From the NCBI RefSeq assembly GCF_024756255.1, contig NZ_JANUHB010000009.1, forward strand, positions 1 through 51,389: 51,389 bases of DNA. The letters run 5' to 3'. The position numbers and the translations under genes are program-made. This DNA is from Massilia agilis. GTDB lineage: Bacteria; Pseudomonadota; Gammaproteobacteria; Burkholderiales; Burkholderiaceae_D. The notes below the pieces were generated by a model. It saw only the letters and a program-made list of their open reading frames with translations, was not told where the DNA came from and did no database searches. Shown in pieces: positions 34,840-44,338 of this stretch. How positions within the stretch are numbered: position 1 is the first letter of the stretch; the number at the start of each line of letters is the position of its first letter.

Positions 34840-36060
34840 ATGGCACGCCGCGCGCTCGTGTGCGCGGTGGGAAGCGGCGGCGACGTCTTCCCCTTCATCG
34901 GCATCGCCCGCGCGCTGGCCGCGCGCGGCGTGGACACCACCATGCTCGGCCCGGCGCGATACAAGGCGCACGCGGCCGGCATCGACTATCGCAGCATCGG
35001 CGCGGACGACGTGTTCGACGACGTGTTCGACAAGCCGGACGTCTGGACCGCCGAACGCGGGCTGGCCGAATCGTGGCGCTACTACGGCGCGGCGATGCGC
35101 TCGGCGCTGCCGCTGATCCGCTCCGGCTGGGATAGCGGCGACACGGTGCTGGTGGGCTCGTCGTTCGCGCTGGCCACGCGCCTGGCCGAAGAGCTGGACG
35201 GGTTTCGCAACCTGACGGTGCACCTGTCGCCGTCGATCATGTGGTCGGCCGAGCGGCCGCCGCGCTGGCCCGCGGCCAGCATTCCCCCGGGCTGGCCGCC
35301 TTTGCTGCGGCGCGCGGCGATGCGGCTGGCGGAAACCGCTTTCGTGGACCCGGTCCTCAAGCGCGCGCTCAACCCGCTGCGGCGCGAGCTTGGCCTGGCG
35401 CCGGTGAACCGGGTCTTCTCCCGCTACATCCACGGCGCGCGTGTCGCCTACGCCTTCCCGCAATGGTTTGCCCCGGCCGCGCCCGACTGGCCGCGCCAGG
35501 GCCGTTTCGCCGGTTTCATACTGCCGCCGCGCACAAGCCAGCGGCTGGGCGAGGAGGTCGAGGCATTCGCCAATGGCGAGCGTCCGCTGGCGGTCATTAC
35601 GGCCGGCACGGCAGTGGCCAGGCGCCCGGCCTGGGTCGAGCGCGCCACCACGGCGGCGCTCGCGGAGGGCATGCGCGTGCTGCTGGTCACGCGCGACCGC
35701 GAGGCGCAACGCCAGCCCGAGGTGCTGCCTGTGCCCTGGGTGCCGCTGGACCTGCTGCTGCCCCGCGCCCGGCTGCTGGTCCACCATGGCGGGATCGGCA
35801 CCATCGCCGAAGCCCTGCGCGCCGGCGTGCCGCAGATCGCGGTGCCGTGCGCCCACGACCAGCATGACAACGCCGCGCGGCTCGAGCTTCTGGGCGCCGG
35901 ACTGCAGCTGGGGCCGGGCAGCGGCAGTGGCGACTGGCTGCGCGCGCTCGATCAGGTGTGTTCCGGGCGCGCCACCGCAGCTGCCCACGACGCGCGCAAC
36001 CGGATACGGGCCGAAGACGGTGCCGCGGCGGCGCGCATCGCCGGGCTCGCGCTCGCCTGA
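34840..36060 (+). CDS. MGT/UDP-glycosyltransferase (GT1) family protein
   Basis: A protein of 406 residues in the GT-B fold. The N-terminal acceptor domain opens with ALVCAVGSGGDVFPFIGIARALAARG. The C-terminal donor domain contains the signature HHGGIGTIAEALRAGVPQI followed by HDQHDNA, as in macrolide and sterol glycosyltransferases. The ATG at 34840 has no ribosome site. An in-frame TTG at 34825 has AAGGA 8 bp upstream and may be the true start, adding five residues. No biosynthetic cluster is adjacent, so the acceptor (lipid, xenobiotic or polyketide) is unknown. Confidence 0.9.
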   Translation: MARRALVCAVGSGGDVFPFIGIARALAARGVDTTMLGPARYKAHAAGIDYRSIGADDVFDDVFDKPDVWTAERGLAESWRYYGAAMRSALPLIRSGWDSGDTVLVGSSFALATRLAEELDGFRNLTVHLSPSIMWSAERPPRWPAASIPPGWPPLLRRAAMRLAETAFVDPVLKRALNPLRRELGLAPVNRVFSRYIHGARVAYAFPQWFAPAAPDWPRQGRFAGFILPPRTSQRLGEEVEAFANGERPLAVITAGTAVARRPAWVERATTAALAEGMRVLLVTRDREAQRQPEVLPVPWVPLDLLLPRARLLVHHGGIGTIAEALRAGVPQIAVPCAHDQHDNAARLELLGAGLQLGPGSGSGDWLRALDQVCSGRATAAAHDARNRIRAEDGAAAARIAGLALA

Positions 36061-36124
36061 GGCGCGCGCGTGACCGCAACCCGGGCTCGTGCGATCATGG
36101 CATTTTTCGCACGCCTGACGCCTT

Positions 36125-37837
36125 ATGCCGTTTGCCTTCCTGACTTCGCTGCCGCGCCGCCTGCCGCCCGCCCACGCCATGCTGCTGTGGGCCGCGCTGG
36201 CCGGGCTGGTGGGAGCGCTGGCCACGATCGCGTTTCGGGACGGGCTGGCGGCGATGCAGTGGCTGATCTCGGGGCACAGCGGTTCGCTGGTCGAAATGGC
36301 AGCGGCCCTGCCGTGGTACCTGCGCGTGGTGCTGCCGGCCGCCGGCGGCATTGCGGCCGGCCTGTTCCTGGTGCTGGCGCGGCGCTACCGCGACAGCGCG
36401 GTGCCGGACTACATGGAGGCCATCGCGGCCGGCAGCGGCGCGGTCTCGGTGCCGCAAACCCTGCTGCGCAGCGCCTCCTCGCTGTGCACGATCGCCTCCG
36501 GCGGCTCGATCGGCCGTGAAGGCTCGATGGTGCAGCTGGCGGCGATGGGCGCCTCGCTGATCGGGCGCGTGACGCGCTTCGATCCCGAACGCTTGCGCCT
36601 CTTGGTGGCGTGCGGCGCGGCGGCCGGCATCACCTCCGCCTACAACGCGCCGATCGCAGCCGCCTTCTTCGTCGGCGAAATCGTGCTCGGGCCCCTGCTG
36701 ATGGAAAGCCTGGCGCCGATGATGATCGCCTCGGTGGTGGCCAACATCACCATGCGCCGCCTGCCCGGCTACCACCCGACCTACGAGATGCCGGCCTTCC
36801 CCGACATCGCCAACCTCGAGGTGCCGCTGTTCGCCGCGCTCGGGATCCTGGCGGGGCTGGCCGCGCCGCAGTTCCTGCGCCTGTTGGGCTTTGCCCGGCG
36901 CCGCTTTGCCAAGAGCGCGCTGCCGCTGCCGCTGCGGCTGGGCGTGGCGGGACTGGGCGTGGGCATCATCTCGGTGTGGGTGCCGCAGGTCTGGGGCAAC
37001 GGCTACAGCGTGGTCAACTCGCTGCTGCACGAGCCGTGGGTGTGGTCGGCGGTGCTGGCCATCCTCGTGTTCAAGGTGCTCGCCACGCTGCTCACCGCGG
37101 GCTCGGGCGCGGTGGGCGGCATCTTCACGCCCACGCTGTTCGTCGGCGCCGCGCTCGGCTACCTGTTCGGGCTCGCCGGCCACGCCCTGTGGCCGGGCCT
37201 GGTCACCGCCGCCCCGGCCTATGCCATCGTCGGCATGGGCTCCTTCCTCGCCGCCGCCACCGGCGCGCCGCTGATGGCGATCCTGATGATCTTCGAGATG
37301 ACGCTCAGCTACCAGGCCATGCTGCCGCTGATGCTGGCCTGCGTGCTGGCGTGGTTCGTGGCGCGCGGCGTGGGCGGGCCGTCGATGTACGAGATCACGG
37401 TGCGCCGCCAGCGCGAGGAGCAGGAACGGCTGCGCCTGCGCGGCACCCAGATGCGCGAGCTGGTAAAGCCAGCCGAGACGGTGCTGCCGCTGGACGCGCC
37501 GCTGGCCAAGCTGTCCGCCATGTTCCGCGCTCACCCGGTCAAGTACGTCTATATCGTTGACGCGAACGGGCGCTACCAGGGCGTGGTGGCGCTGCGCGAC
37601 CTGGCCGCCGCGCTGGAAGACGATAGCGCCCGCGACAAGCTTGCCGCCGACCTGCTGCGGCGCGACGCGCTGCCCCTGGTGACGCCCGAGATGACGCTGG
37701 CGGACGCGTTCGAGCAGTTCCTCGCGCACCACGGCGAGCGGCTGCCCGTGGTGCAGAGCCTGGCCGACCCGCTGCTGCTGGGGGTGGTGTACAAGACGGC
37801 GCTGCTGGACGCCTACGCGCGGCTCGGCCGCGATTAG
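36125..37837 (+). CDS. ClC-family chloride channel/transporter with CBS pair
   Basis: A protein of 570 residues. The ClC core spans about residues 20-420. The second selectivity motif reads GREGS (usually GREGP) with the gating Glu132 kept, and the third reads GIFTPTL. The first motif is degenerate (DSAVP in place of GSGIP). A C-terminal CBS pair (about 440-570) suggests nucleotide regulation. It resembles ClcB-like bacterial proteins. The proton glutamate typical of exchangers is not identified with confidence, so channel versus antiporter is open. The start lies 64 bp after the glycosyltransferase stop. Confidence 0.92.
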   Translation: MPFAFLTSLPRRLPPAHAMLLWAALAGLVGALATIAFRDGLAAMQWLISGHSGSLVEMAAALPWYLRVVLPAAGGIAAGLFLVLARRYRDSAVPDYMEAIAAGSGAVSVPQTLLRSASSLCTIASGGSIGREGSMVQLAAMGASLIGRVTRFDPERLRLLVACGAAAGITSAYNAPIAAAFFVGEIVLGPLLMESLAPMMIASVVANITMRRLPGYHPTYEMPAFPDIANLEVPLFAALGILAGLAAPQFLRLLGFARRRFAKSALPLPLRLGVAGLGVGIISVWVPQVWGNGYSVVNSLLHEPWVWSAVLAILVFKVLATLLTAGSGAVGGIFTPTLFVGAALGYLFGLAGHALWPGLVTAAPAYAIVGMGSFLAAATGAPLMAILMIFEMTLSYQAMLPLMLACVLAWFVARGVGGPSMYEITVRRQREEQERLRLRGTQMRELVKPAETVLPLDAPLAKLSAMFRAHPVKYVYIVDANGRYQGVVALRDLAAALEDDSARDKLAADLLRRDALPLVTPEMTLADAFEQFLAHHGERLPVVQSLADPLLLGVVYKTALLDAYARLGRD

Positions 37838-37865
37838 CGCGGCCCGCGCACTGTTACATCGGCAT

Positions 37866-37894
37866 TTGACGCACTTAACGTGTTTTCCTAGACT
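37866..37894 (+). promoter_or_regulatory. Promoter of the old yellow enzyme gene
   Basis: TTGACG (37866-37871) and TAGACT (37889-37894) are 17 bp apart. Transcription would begin about 23 bp before the ATG. GGGAGG provides the ribosome site. No NemR-type TAGACC palindrome is complete here. Confidence 0.7.
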
Positions 37895-37923
37895 GGGGAG
37901 CCAGCGTCAGGGAGGCACGGATC

Positions 37924-39024
37924 ATGAACGCAACCGCAGAGCAGATCGACCTGCTGAGCCCCTACCGGCTCGGCAGTTTGCAACTGAAGAACCGCATGGT
38001 GATGCCGGCGCTGACCAGGAGCCGCGCCGGCGCCGGCAACGTACCGTCCGACATGGCGGCCACCTACTACAGCCAGCGCGCCGGCGCAGGGCTGATCATC
38101 ACCGAGGCGACCCAGGCCGCCCCGCACGGCCAGGGCTACATCGCCACGCCCGGTATCCACAGCGACGCGCAGGTGGCTGGCTGGAAGCAGGTCACCGACG
38201 CGGTGCACGCGCAAGGCGGCGTGATCTTCATGCAGCTGTGGCACGTGGGACGCATCTCGCACCCGGATTTCCTCGATGGGCAGCTGCCCGTTGCGCCCTC
38301 GGCCATTGCGCCGCGCGGCGTGCAGACCTACACCGCCACCGGGCTGAAGGACATTCCCACCCCGCGCGCGCTCGAAACCGGCGAGATTCCCGGCATTGTG
38401 GAAGAGTTCCGGCGCGCGGCCGGGAATGCGAAGCGGGCCGGCTTCGATGGCGTGGAGGTGCACGGCGCCAACGGCTACCTGCTCGACCAGTTCCTCGAAG
38501 ACGGCACCAACCAGCGCACCGACCAGTACGGCGGCAGCGTCGAGAACCGCGCGCGCCTGCTGTTCGAGGTGATCGACGCGGCCTGCTCGGTCTATGACAA
38601 GGATCGCGTGGGCGTGCGGCTGTCGCCCGGCGGCACCTTCAACGACATGTGCGACTGCCATCCCGAGCAGACCTTCAGCAACGTGGTCAGGCGCCTGGCG
38701 CCGATGGGCCTGTCATACCTGCACCTGATCGAGCCAATGCCGCCGCAGGGCGAGCATCCGATGCCCGACCTGTCGGCGCGCCTGTTCCGTCCAATGTACC
38801 CGGGCACGCTGATCGTGGCCGGCGGCTACACGCTGGAGCGCGCCAACGCCGTGCTCAGCGAGGGCCTGGCGGACCTGGTCGCGTTCGGCCAACTGTTCAT
38901 CGCCAACCCCGACCTGCCCGAGCGCTTTCGCCGCCACGCGCCACTGAACCAGCCGGACCGGCAAACCTATTATGGCGGCGGCGCGCACGGCTACATCGAC
39001 TATCCGGCGCTGGCCGGAGCTTGA
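37924..39024 (+). CDS. nemA: Alkene reductase / N-ethylmaleimide reductase (old yellow enzyme)
   Basis: A protein of 366 residues, an FMN-dependent TIM barrel. It begins with the family pattern LLSPYRLGSLQLKNRMVM. QLWHVGRISHP is the substrate and FMN region. VHGANGYLLDQFLEDGTNQRTDQYGGS is the diagnostic OYE motif, and VAFGQLFIANPDLPERF lies near the end. It reduces electrophilic alkenes, nitro compounds and maleimides with NADPH. It has its own near-consensus promoter and a strong ribosome site. No adjacent regulator gene is present, unlike E. coli nemR-nemA. Confidence 0.93.
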   Translation: MNATAEQIDLLSPYRLGSLQLKNRMVMPALTRSRAGAGNVPSDMAATYYSQRAGAGLIITEATQAAPHGQGYIATPGIHSDAQVAGWKQVTDAVHAQGGVIFMQLWHVGRISHPDFLDGQLPVAPSAIAPRGVQTYTATGLKDIPTPRALETGEIPGIVEEFRRAAGNAKRAGFDGVEVHGANGYLLDQFLEDGTNQRTDQYGGSVENRARLLFEVIDAACSVYDKDRVGVRLSPGGTFNDMCDCHPEQTFSNVVRRLAPMGLSYLHLIEPMPPQGEHPMPDLSARLFRPMYPGTLIVAGGYTLERANAVLSEGLADLVAFGQLFIANPDLPERFRRHAPLNQPDRQTYYGGGAHGYIDYPALAGA

Positions 39025-39241
39025 GGCGCTTTGTTACGCCAGGCGCCTTGATGTTTGTTCATGATTCACCGCGAGGATGACGGACATTCGCACTCTGAAT
39101 TAGAAATCTTCCCGTTCTTGCGTGCACAATCAAAGTCTTGCCCGGAGCAGCCGCATGATACGGCAGCTCCGTGCAATTACGTCAACTGGAACGCATGACC
39201 GATCGAAGACATTTTGCACGGGTGTCCGCGCGGGGCCGCGC

Positions 39242-40177
39242 ATGATTGTCCGCGACCGCCCGTCCGGCCTGCGTCTGTTCCTGGTCATGCGCGGCTCGAT
39301 CCTGCCGTCCATCAGGAACAGCCTGATCGTCACCACCCTGCTCGCGGTCGTCGTCACCTGGACTGACGGCGCGCTGTGGCACCACAAGATCACCCTCACC
39401 AGCATTCCGTTCACGCTGATGGGATTGCCGCTGGCGATCTTCCTCGGCTTTCGTAACAACGCCGCCTACGACCGCTACTGGGAAGGCCGCAAGCAGTGGG
39501 GCGAGCTGGTGCTCATGTCGCGCAACCTGGCGCGCCAGTGCCTGACCCTGATCGACCCCCACCTGCCTTACGCGCGCGACCCGGCCGACCTGCGCGCGCG
39601 CATGGTGCGCCGCGCGATCGCGTTCGCCTACGCGCTCAAGCACCGGCTGCGCGGCTCCAGCGCCGACGCCGAGCTTGCGCCCTTCCTCGACCCGGCCGAA
39701 TGGCAGCGCCTGCAGCGCGGCGCCAACCTGCCGCACCTGCTCATGCTCGAAATGGGTGCCGACCTTGCGCGCGCCGCGCGCGAGGGACGGCTCGAACACT
39801 GCATCGTCCCCGCGCTCGACGCCACGCTCGCGCACATGGCCGGCACGGTCGCCGCCTGCGAGCGCATCCGCAACACCCCGATCCCGTTCTCGTACACGCT
39901 GCTGCTGCACCGTACCGCCTACCTGTACTGCTTCCTGCTGCCGTTCGGCCTGGTCGATTCGATCGGCTACATGACGCCGTTCGTGGTGGCGATCGTGGCC
40001 TACACCTTCTTCGGCCTGGACGCATTGGGCGACGAGATCGAGGAGCCGTTCGGCACCTCGGCCAACGACCTGCCGCTCGATGCGCTATGCCGCACCATCG
40101 AGATCGACCTGCGCGAATCGCTCGGGGACGACGACATTCCGGCGCCACTGGCGCCAACGGGCTACTGCCTGAACTGA
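39242..40177 (+). CDS. Bestrophin-like (UPF0187) membrane protein
   Basis: A protein of 311 residues. The N-terminal pattern RGSILPSIRNSLIVTTLLAVVVTW, followed by GLPLAIFLGFRNNAAYDRYWEGRKQWGELV, is diagnostic of bacterial bestrophins. Further hydrophobic helices include YTLLLHRTAYLYCFLLPFGLVD, and the tail has FGTSANDLPLDALCRTIEIDL. Bacterial homologues form pentameric ion channels. The start at 39242 removes 40 poorly supported upstream residues. The 217 bp upstream hold a weak AGGCGC/GCGCCT repeat after nemA and no other clear element. Confidence 0.9.
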   Translation: MIVRDRPSGLRLFLVMRGSILPSIRNSLIVTTLLAVVVTWTDGALWHHKITLTSIPFTLMGLPLAIFLGFRNNAAYDRYWEGRKQWGELVLMSRNLARQCLTLIDPHLPYARDPADLRARMVRRAIAFAYALKHRLRGSSADAELAPFLDPAEWQRLQRGANLPHLLMLEMGADLARAAREGRLEHCIVPALDATLAHMAGTVAACERIRNTPIPFSYTLLLHRTAYLYCFLLPFGLVDSIGYMTPFVVAIVAYTFFGLDALGDEIEEPFGTSANDLPLDALCRTIEIDLRESLGDDDIPAPLAPTGYCLN

Positions 40178-40211
40178 AGCACCAAACCATTTATCACAAC
40201 TAGAGACATCC

Positions 40212-41717
40212 ATGAAAGACAACTACGAAGACCGCATCCGTTGCCCGCGCCTGATGCAACGCGTGACCAGCCCGCAGGAGGCAGCAAGCTGGATCCGGGA
40301 CGGCATGACCGTCGGAATGAGCGGCTTTACCCGTGCAGGCGATGCCAAAGCATTGCCCGCCGCACTGGCCGAACGCGCACGCCACGAGCCCTTGCGCATT
40401 ACGTTGTTGACCGGGGCATCGCTCGGCAACGACACGGACAAGCTGCTCACCGAAGCGGGCGCGCTGGCGCGCCGCATGCCGTTCCAGGCCGACCCCGTGC
40501 TGCGCGCGGCGATCAACCGCGGCGAAGTGATGTACATCGACCAGCACCTGTCGGAGACGGTGGAAACCCTGCGTTCGCGCCAGATGAAGCCGGTGGACGT
40601 GGCGATCATCGAAGCGGTCGCGATCACCGAGTCCGGCGCCATCATCCCCACCACCTCGGTGGGCAACAGCGCCAGCTTCGCGATCCTGGCCGACAAGGTG
40701 ATCGTCGAGATCAACCTGTCGCAGACGCCCGACCTCGAGGGCCTGCACGACATCTGGATTCCGAAAGCGCGCCCGACGCGCGAAGCGCTGCCGGTGGTGT
40801 CGGTAAACCAGCGCGTGGGCGTGCCCTATATCGACATCCCGTTCGAGAAAATCGTTGCAGTGGTCATCACCGACCAGGTCGACAGCACCTCGTCGATCCA
40901 GCCGCCCGACAGCGAGACCGCTGCAATCGCCGGGCACCTGGTCAACTTCTTTGAAAACGAGATCGAGGCCGGCCGCCTGACGCGCCAGCTGCTGCCGCTG
41001 CAGGCCGGAATCGGCACCATCGCCAACGCGGTGATGGCCGGCTTTGCCAACAGCCCGTTCGAGCACCTGACGATGTACTCCGAGGTGCTGCAGGACTCGA
41101 CCTTCGACCTGTTCGACGCGGGCAAGCTCGACTTCGCTTCCGGCTCGTCGATCACGCTCTCCCCGAGCAAGAGCAAGCAGGTGTTCAGCGACTTCGGCCG
41201 CTACAAGGACCGCCTGGTGCTGCGCCCGCAGGAAGTGTCGAACCACCCTGAGGCGATCCGGCGCCTTGGTATCATCGCAATCAACACCGCGCTGGAAGCG
41301 GACATCTACGGCAACGTCAACTCGACCCACGTGCTGGGCACGCACATGATGAACGGCATCGGCGGTTCGGGCGACTTTGCGCGCAACGCCTACCTGTCGG
41401 TGTTCGCCACCAAGTCCATTGCCAAGGGCGGCAAGGTGTCGTCGATCGTGCCGATGGTGACCCACGTGGACCACACCGAGCATGACGTGGACATCATCGT
41501 CACCGAACTGGGGCTGGCCGACCTGCGCGGGCTGGCGCCGCGCGAACGCGCCGACGTCATCATCGCCAACTGCGTGGCCGCGCCCTACCAGGACATGCTG
41601 CGCGAGTACGTGGCGGAAGCCAAACAGCGCGGCGGCCACACCCCGCACGTGCTGGAGAAGGCATTCGACTGGCACACCCGCTACCGCGAGAGCGGCAGCA
41701 TGCTGAAGGCCGGATAA
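40212..41717 (+). CDS. Acetyl-CoA hydrolase/transferase family, succinate CoA-transferase type
   Basis: A protein of 501 residues matching class I CoA-transferases of the AarC/ScpC/Cat1 group. GIGTIANAVMAGFANSPFEHLTMYSEVLQD contains Glu291, aligning with the catalytic glutamate that forms the acyl-glutamyl-CoA anhydride (294 in AarC). FASGSSITLSPS and the GIGGSGDFARNAYLSVF loop are also conserved. It probably moves CoA between succinate and acetate or propionate, or hydrolyses acetyl-CoA. Acceptor choice cannot be read from the sequence. It starts 34 bp after the bestrophin gene and ends in a REP-like palindrome. Confidence 0.92.
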   Translation: MKDNYEDRIRCPRLMQRVTSPQEAASWIRDGMTVGMSGFTRAGDAKALPAALAERARHEPLRITLLTGASLGNDTDKLLTEAGALARRMPFQADPVLRAAINRGEVMYIDQHLSETVETLRSRQMKPVDVAIIEAVAITESGAIIPTTSVGNSASFAILADKVIVEINLSQTPDLEGLHDIWIPKARPTREALPVVSVNQRVGVPYIDIPFEKIVAVVITDQVDSTSSIQPPDSETAAIAGHLVNFFENEIEAGRLTRQLLPLQAGIGTIANAVMAGFANSPFEHLTMYSEVLQDSTFDLFDAGKLDFASGSSITLSPSKSKQVFSDFGRYKDRLVLRPQEVSNHPEAIRRLGIIAINTALEADIYGNVNSTHVLGTHMMNGIGGSGDFARNAYLSVFATKSIAKGGKVSSIVPMVTHVDHTEHDVDIIVTELGLADLRGLAPRERADVIIANCVAAPYQDMLREYVAEAKQRGGHTPHVLEKAFDWHTRYRESGSMLKAG

Positions 41718-41727
41718 CGGCGCTTTT

Positions 41728-41802
41728 CGTAGGGTGGGCTCTCGAGCCCACGCGGCGCGTCAGCCGACGCTTGCCCGCGTGGGCACAAGTGCCCACCCTA
41801 CG
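41728..41802. repeat. REP-like compound palindrome between convergent genes
   Basis: A 75-bp inverted structure with outer arms CGTAGGGTGGGC and GCCCACCCTACG, and inner arms GAGCCCACGCG and CGCGTGGGC. Each half also folds on itself (GTGGGCTC with GAGCCCAC; GTGGGCAC with GTGCCCAC). GTAGGGTGGGC palindromes of this kind are dispersed repeats in many bacterial genomes. Only one copy is in the window. It lies between the convergent CoA-transferase and GGDEF-EAL genes and probably serves as a transcription barrier. Confidence 0.75.
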
Positions 41803-41806
41803 TCCA

Positions 41807-44338
41807 TCAGGCGTGCGCGGCCAGCCACTGGCGCGCGAATTCCTCCGCCGGCACCGGCTTGCCGTAGTAGTAACCCTGCGCCTCGTCGCAGCCCAGCGCG
41901 AGCAGCGCTTCGGCCTGGGCCGGCTGCTCCACCCCTTCCGCGATCACCTTCAGCCGCAGGTTGCGCGCCATGCCGATAATGGTGTTGACGATGGTGTAGT
42001 CGTGGCGGTCGGTCAGCATCTCGCGCACGAACGAGATGTCGATCTTGAGCTTGTCCGCGGGCAGGCGCTTGAGATAGGCCAGCGACGAGTAGCCGGTGCC
42101 AAAGTCGTCGATCGCGATCGAGAAGCCGGCCTCCTTGAGCGTGCCCATGATGCCGATCGCGCGCTCGACGTTGGCCATCAGGCCGCTTTCGGTGAGCTCC
42201 AGCTCCAGGCAGTCCGGCTCGACCCCGGCTTCGCCGGCGATCTGCTGGATGCGCTCGGCAATGCCGGCCTGCTCCAGCTGCTGTGCCGCCAGGTTGACCG
42301 ACAGCCGTCCCGGAAAGCGCAGGCCGCGCTGGCGCCAGCTGCCCAGTTGGCGGCACGCCTCGCGCAGCACCCAGCTGCCGAGCGCGCCGATCATGCCGCG
42401 CGCCTCGGCGATCGGGATGAACACCGACGGGCTGACCCAGCCGCGCTCGCGGTCCTGCCAGCGCACCAGCGCCTCTGCGCCCACCAGCTCGCCGCTGTCC
42501 AGGCTCACCTGCGGCTGGTAGTACAACTGCAGCTCGCCCTGGTTAAACGCCCGCATCAGGTCGCGCGCCAGTTCCATACGCTCGGCCAGGCCCACGCTCA
42601 TCTGCGGCTGGTAGAACAAGTGGCCGCCGCCGCCGGCCTTGGCGCGGTACATCGCAATGTCGGCGCAACGCAGCAAGTCGTCGATGCTGGCCCCGTCCTC
42701 GGGATAGATCGAGATGCCGATCGACAGGCCGACCGAGAAGGTGTGCCCGCGCGCGCCGACCGGCTCGGCCAGCGCCTGTTCGAGCCGGCCCGCGATCGCG
42801 GCTGCGGCGTGGCGGCCTGCCGCCTGCGCGATCACCACGAACTCGTCGCCGGCCAGGCGCGCCAGCGTTTCGTGCTCGCGCAGCGCGCCCTGGAAGCGGC
42901 GCGCCACCTTGACCAGCACCTCGTCGCCGACCCCATGGCCCTGGGTGTCGTTGATTTCCTTGAAGCGGTTCAGGTCGATGAACAGCACCGCCAGCTCGCC
43001 GCCTTCCCGTGCCGCCGCGGCCAGCCCTTGGCTCAGCCGGTCGGCGAACAGCGAGCGGTTCGGCAGGCCGGTCAGCGTGTCGTACAGGGCCAGCGTGCGA
43101 ATGCGCTCGTCGCTGGCTTTGCGCTGGGTGACGTCGGTATTGATGACCAGGAAGGACTTCGGCTCGTTGTCCTCGCCGCGCACCAGCGTCCAGTGGCCCT
43201 CGACCGTGAGCACGCTGCCATCCTTGCGCCGCTGTTCCAGCTCGCCGCTCCATTCGCCCGATGCGAGCGCCGCGTCGGCCGCCAGCGCCGAGCCGGCGCC
43301 CGGGGTCGGGTAGAGCAAGGGGTCGGACTGGCGCCCCAGCACTTCGTCTGCGCTCCAGCCGTACATGCGCTCCGCGCCCTTGTTCCAGAACTGGATGGTC
43401 CCGTCCATGCCGCGCACCACAATCGCGTCGCGCGCCTTGTCCAGCAGCGCCGCCTGGTCGCGGTGGCGCGTTGCGTGCTCGCGTGCCTGCTTGCGCAGTC
43501 GCTGCTCGGCCGTCACGTCCTCGGCCACGATCAGCACCCGCCGGCCGTCGTCCAGCGCGACGCCCGTCATCGCGAGCCGCAGCCACTTGTCGCCGAGCCG
43601 CAGCTCGATGCCATGCGAGGTGCCGCCGCGTTCGAGCATGTCGCGCGCGCGCCGCGCCACCGCTTCCTGTGGCAGCACGGTGCCAATCGGCAGGCCGCGG
43701 ATGTCGTCCGCGCCGACCAGGCCCAGAATCTGGTGGATGACGTCATTGGAGCCCACGACGCGCAGCAGTTCGTCCAGGATCAGCAGTCCTGCCGGCAGGC
43801 TGGCGATGATGGTTTCGGCGTTGCGGCGCACCGTCACCAGGGTGTTGCGGTCGGTGATGTCGGTCATTGCGCCGGCGACGCGCAGCGCGCGCCCGTCCGC
43901 CGCACGCCGGGTGTGGCCGCGCGCGCGGAACCAGCGGTATTCGCCGCTGCGGCAGCGCAGCCGGCACGCCACGTCGTAGGGCGTTTGCCCGCTGCGGTCC
44001 TGCACGTGCGCGCGGAAGGCGTTGAGCGTGGGTTCCAGGTCCTCGGGGTGAAGCCGCGCGAGGAAGCTGCCCAGCACGTTGGGGAATTCGCGCTCGTCGC
44101 GAAACCCGAGCAGGCTCCTGAACTGTTGCGACCACCAGAACGGTGCGGCCGGATCGGTCAGGCGCGCGGGGTCGGGATCGACCTCGGCGTCCCACAGGCC
44201 ATCCGAGGTGGCCTGGCAGATGAGGTCAAAGCGCGCCCGCAGGCGATCGACCTGCTCGCGCTCGTTCCTTGGGCTGCGCTGGCGCACGCCACGGGACGCC
44301 GCGGCGCGCTTGCTGAATGCGCCGAACGAAGTACTCAT
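41807..44338 (-). CDS. PAS-GGDEF-EAL protein with AGDEF cyclase motif
   Basis: A cytoplasmic protein of 843 residues without TM helices. Three PAS or PAS/PAC units are suggested (about 30-150, 155-270 and 275-400). The cyclase-like domain has AGDEF at 496-500 in place of GGDEF, and REHE in place of the I-site RxxD. The EAL domain has E622-A-L624, DDFGTGYSS and EGVEQ and looks active. The cyclase half may be weak, or may serve as a GTP sensor activating the phosphodiesterase, although some AGDEF proteins are active. It is convergent with the CoA-transferase gene. Confidence 0.92.
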   Translation of the reverse strand: MSTSFGAFSKRAAASRGVRQRSPRNEREQVDRLRARFDLICQATSDGLWDAEVDPDPARLTDPAAPFWWSQQFRSLLGFRDEREFPNVLGSFLARLHPEDLEPTLNAFRAHVQDRSGQTPYDVACRLRCRSGEYRWFRARGHTRRAADGRALRVAGAMTDITDRNTLVTVRRNAETIIASLPAGLLILDELLRVVGSNDVIHQILGLVGADDIRGLPIGTVLPQEAVARRARDMLERGGTSHGIELRLGDKWLRLAMTGVALDDGRRVLIVAEDVTAEQRLRKQAREHATRHRDQAALLDKARDAIVVRGMDGTIQFWNKGAERMYGWSADEVLGRQSDPLLYPTPGAGSALAADAALASGEWSGELEQRRKDGSVLTVEGHWTLVRGEDNEPKSFLVINTDVTQRKASDERIRTLALYDTLTGLPNRSLFADRLSQGLAAAAREGGELAVLFIDLNRFKEINDTQGHGVGDEVLVKVARRFQGALREHETLARLAGDEFVVIAQAAGRHAAAAIAGRLEQALAEPVGARGHTFSVGLSIGISIYPEDGASIDDLLRCADIAMYRAKAGGGGHLFYQPQMSVGLAERMELARDLMRAFNQGELQLYYQPQVSLDSGELVGAEALVRWQDRERGWVSPSVFIPIAEARGMIGALGSWVLREACRQLGSWRQRGLRFPGRLSVNLAAQQLEQAGIAERIQQIAGEAGVEPDCLELELTESGLMANVERAIGIMGTLKEAGFSIAIDDFGTGYSSLAYLKRLPADKLKIDISFVREMLTDRHDYTIVNTIIGMARNLRLKVIAEGVEQPAQAEALLALGCDEAQGYYYGKPVPAEEFARQWLAAHA

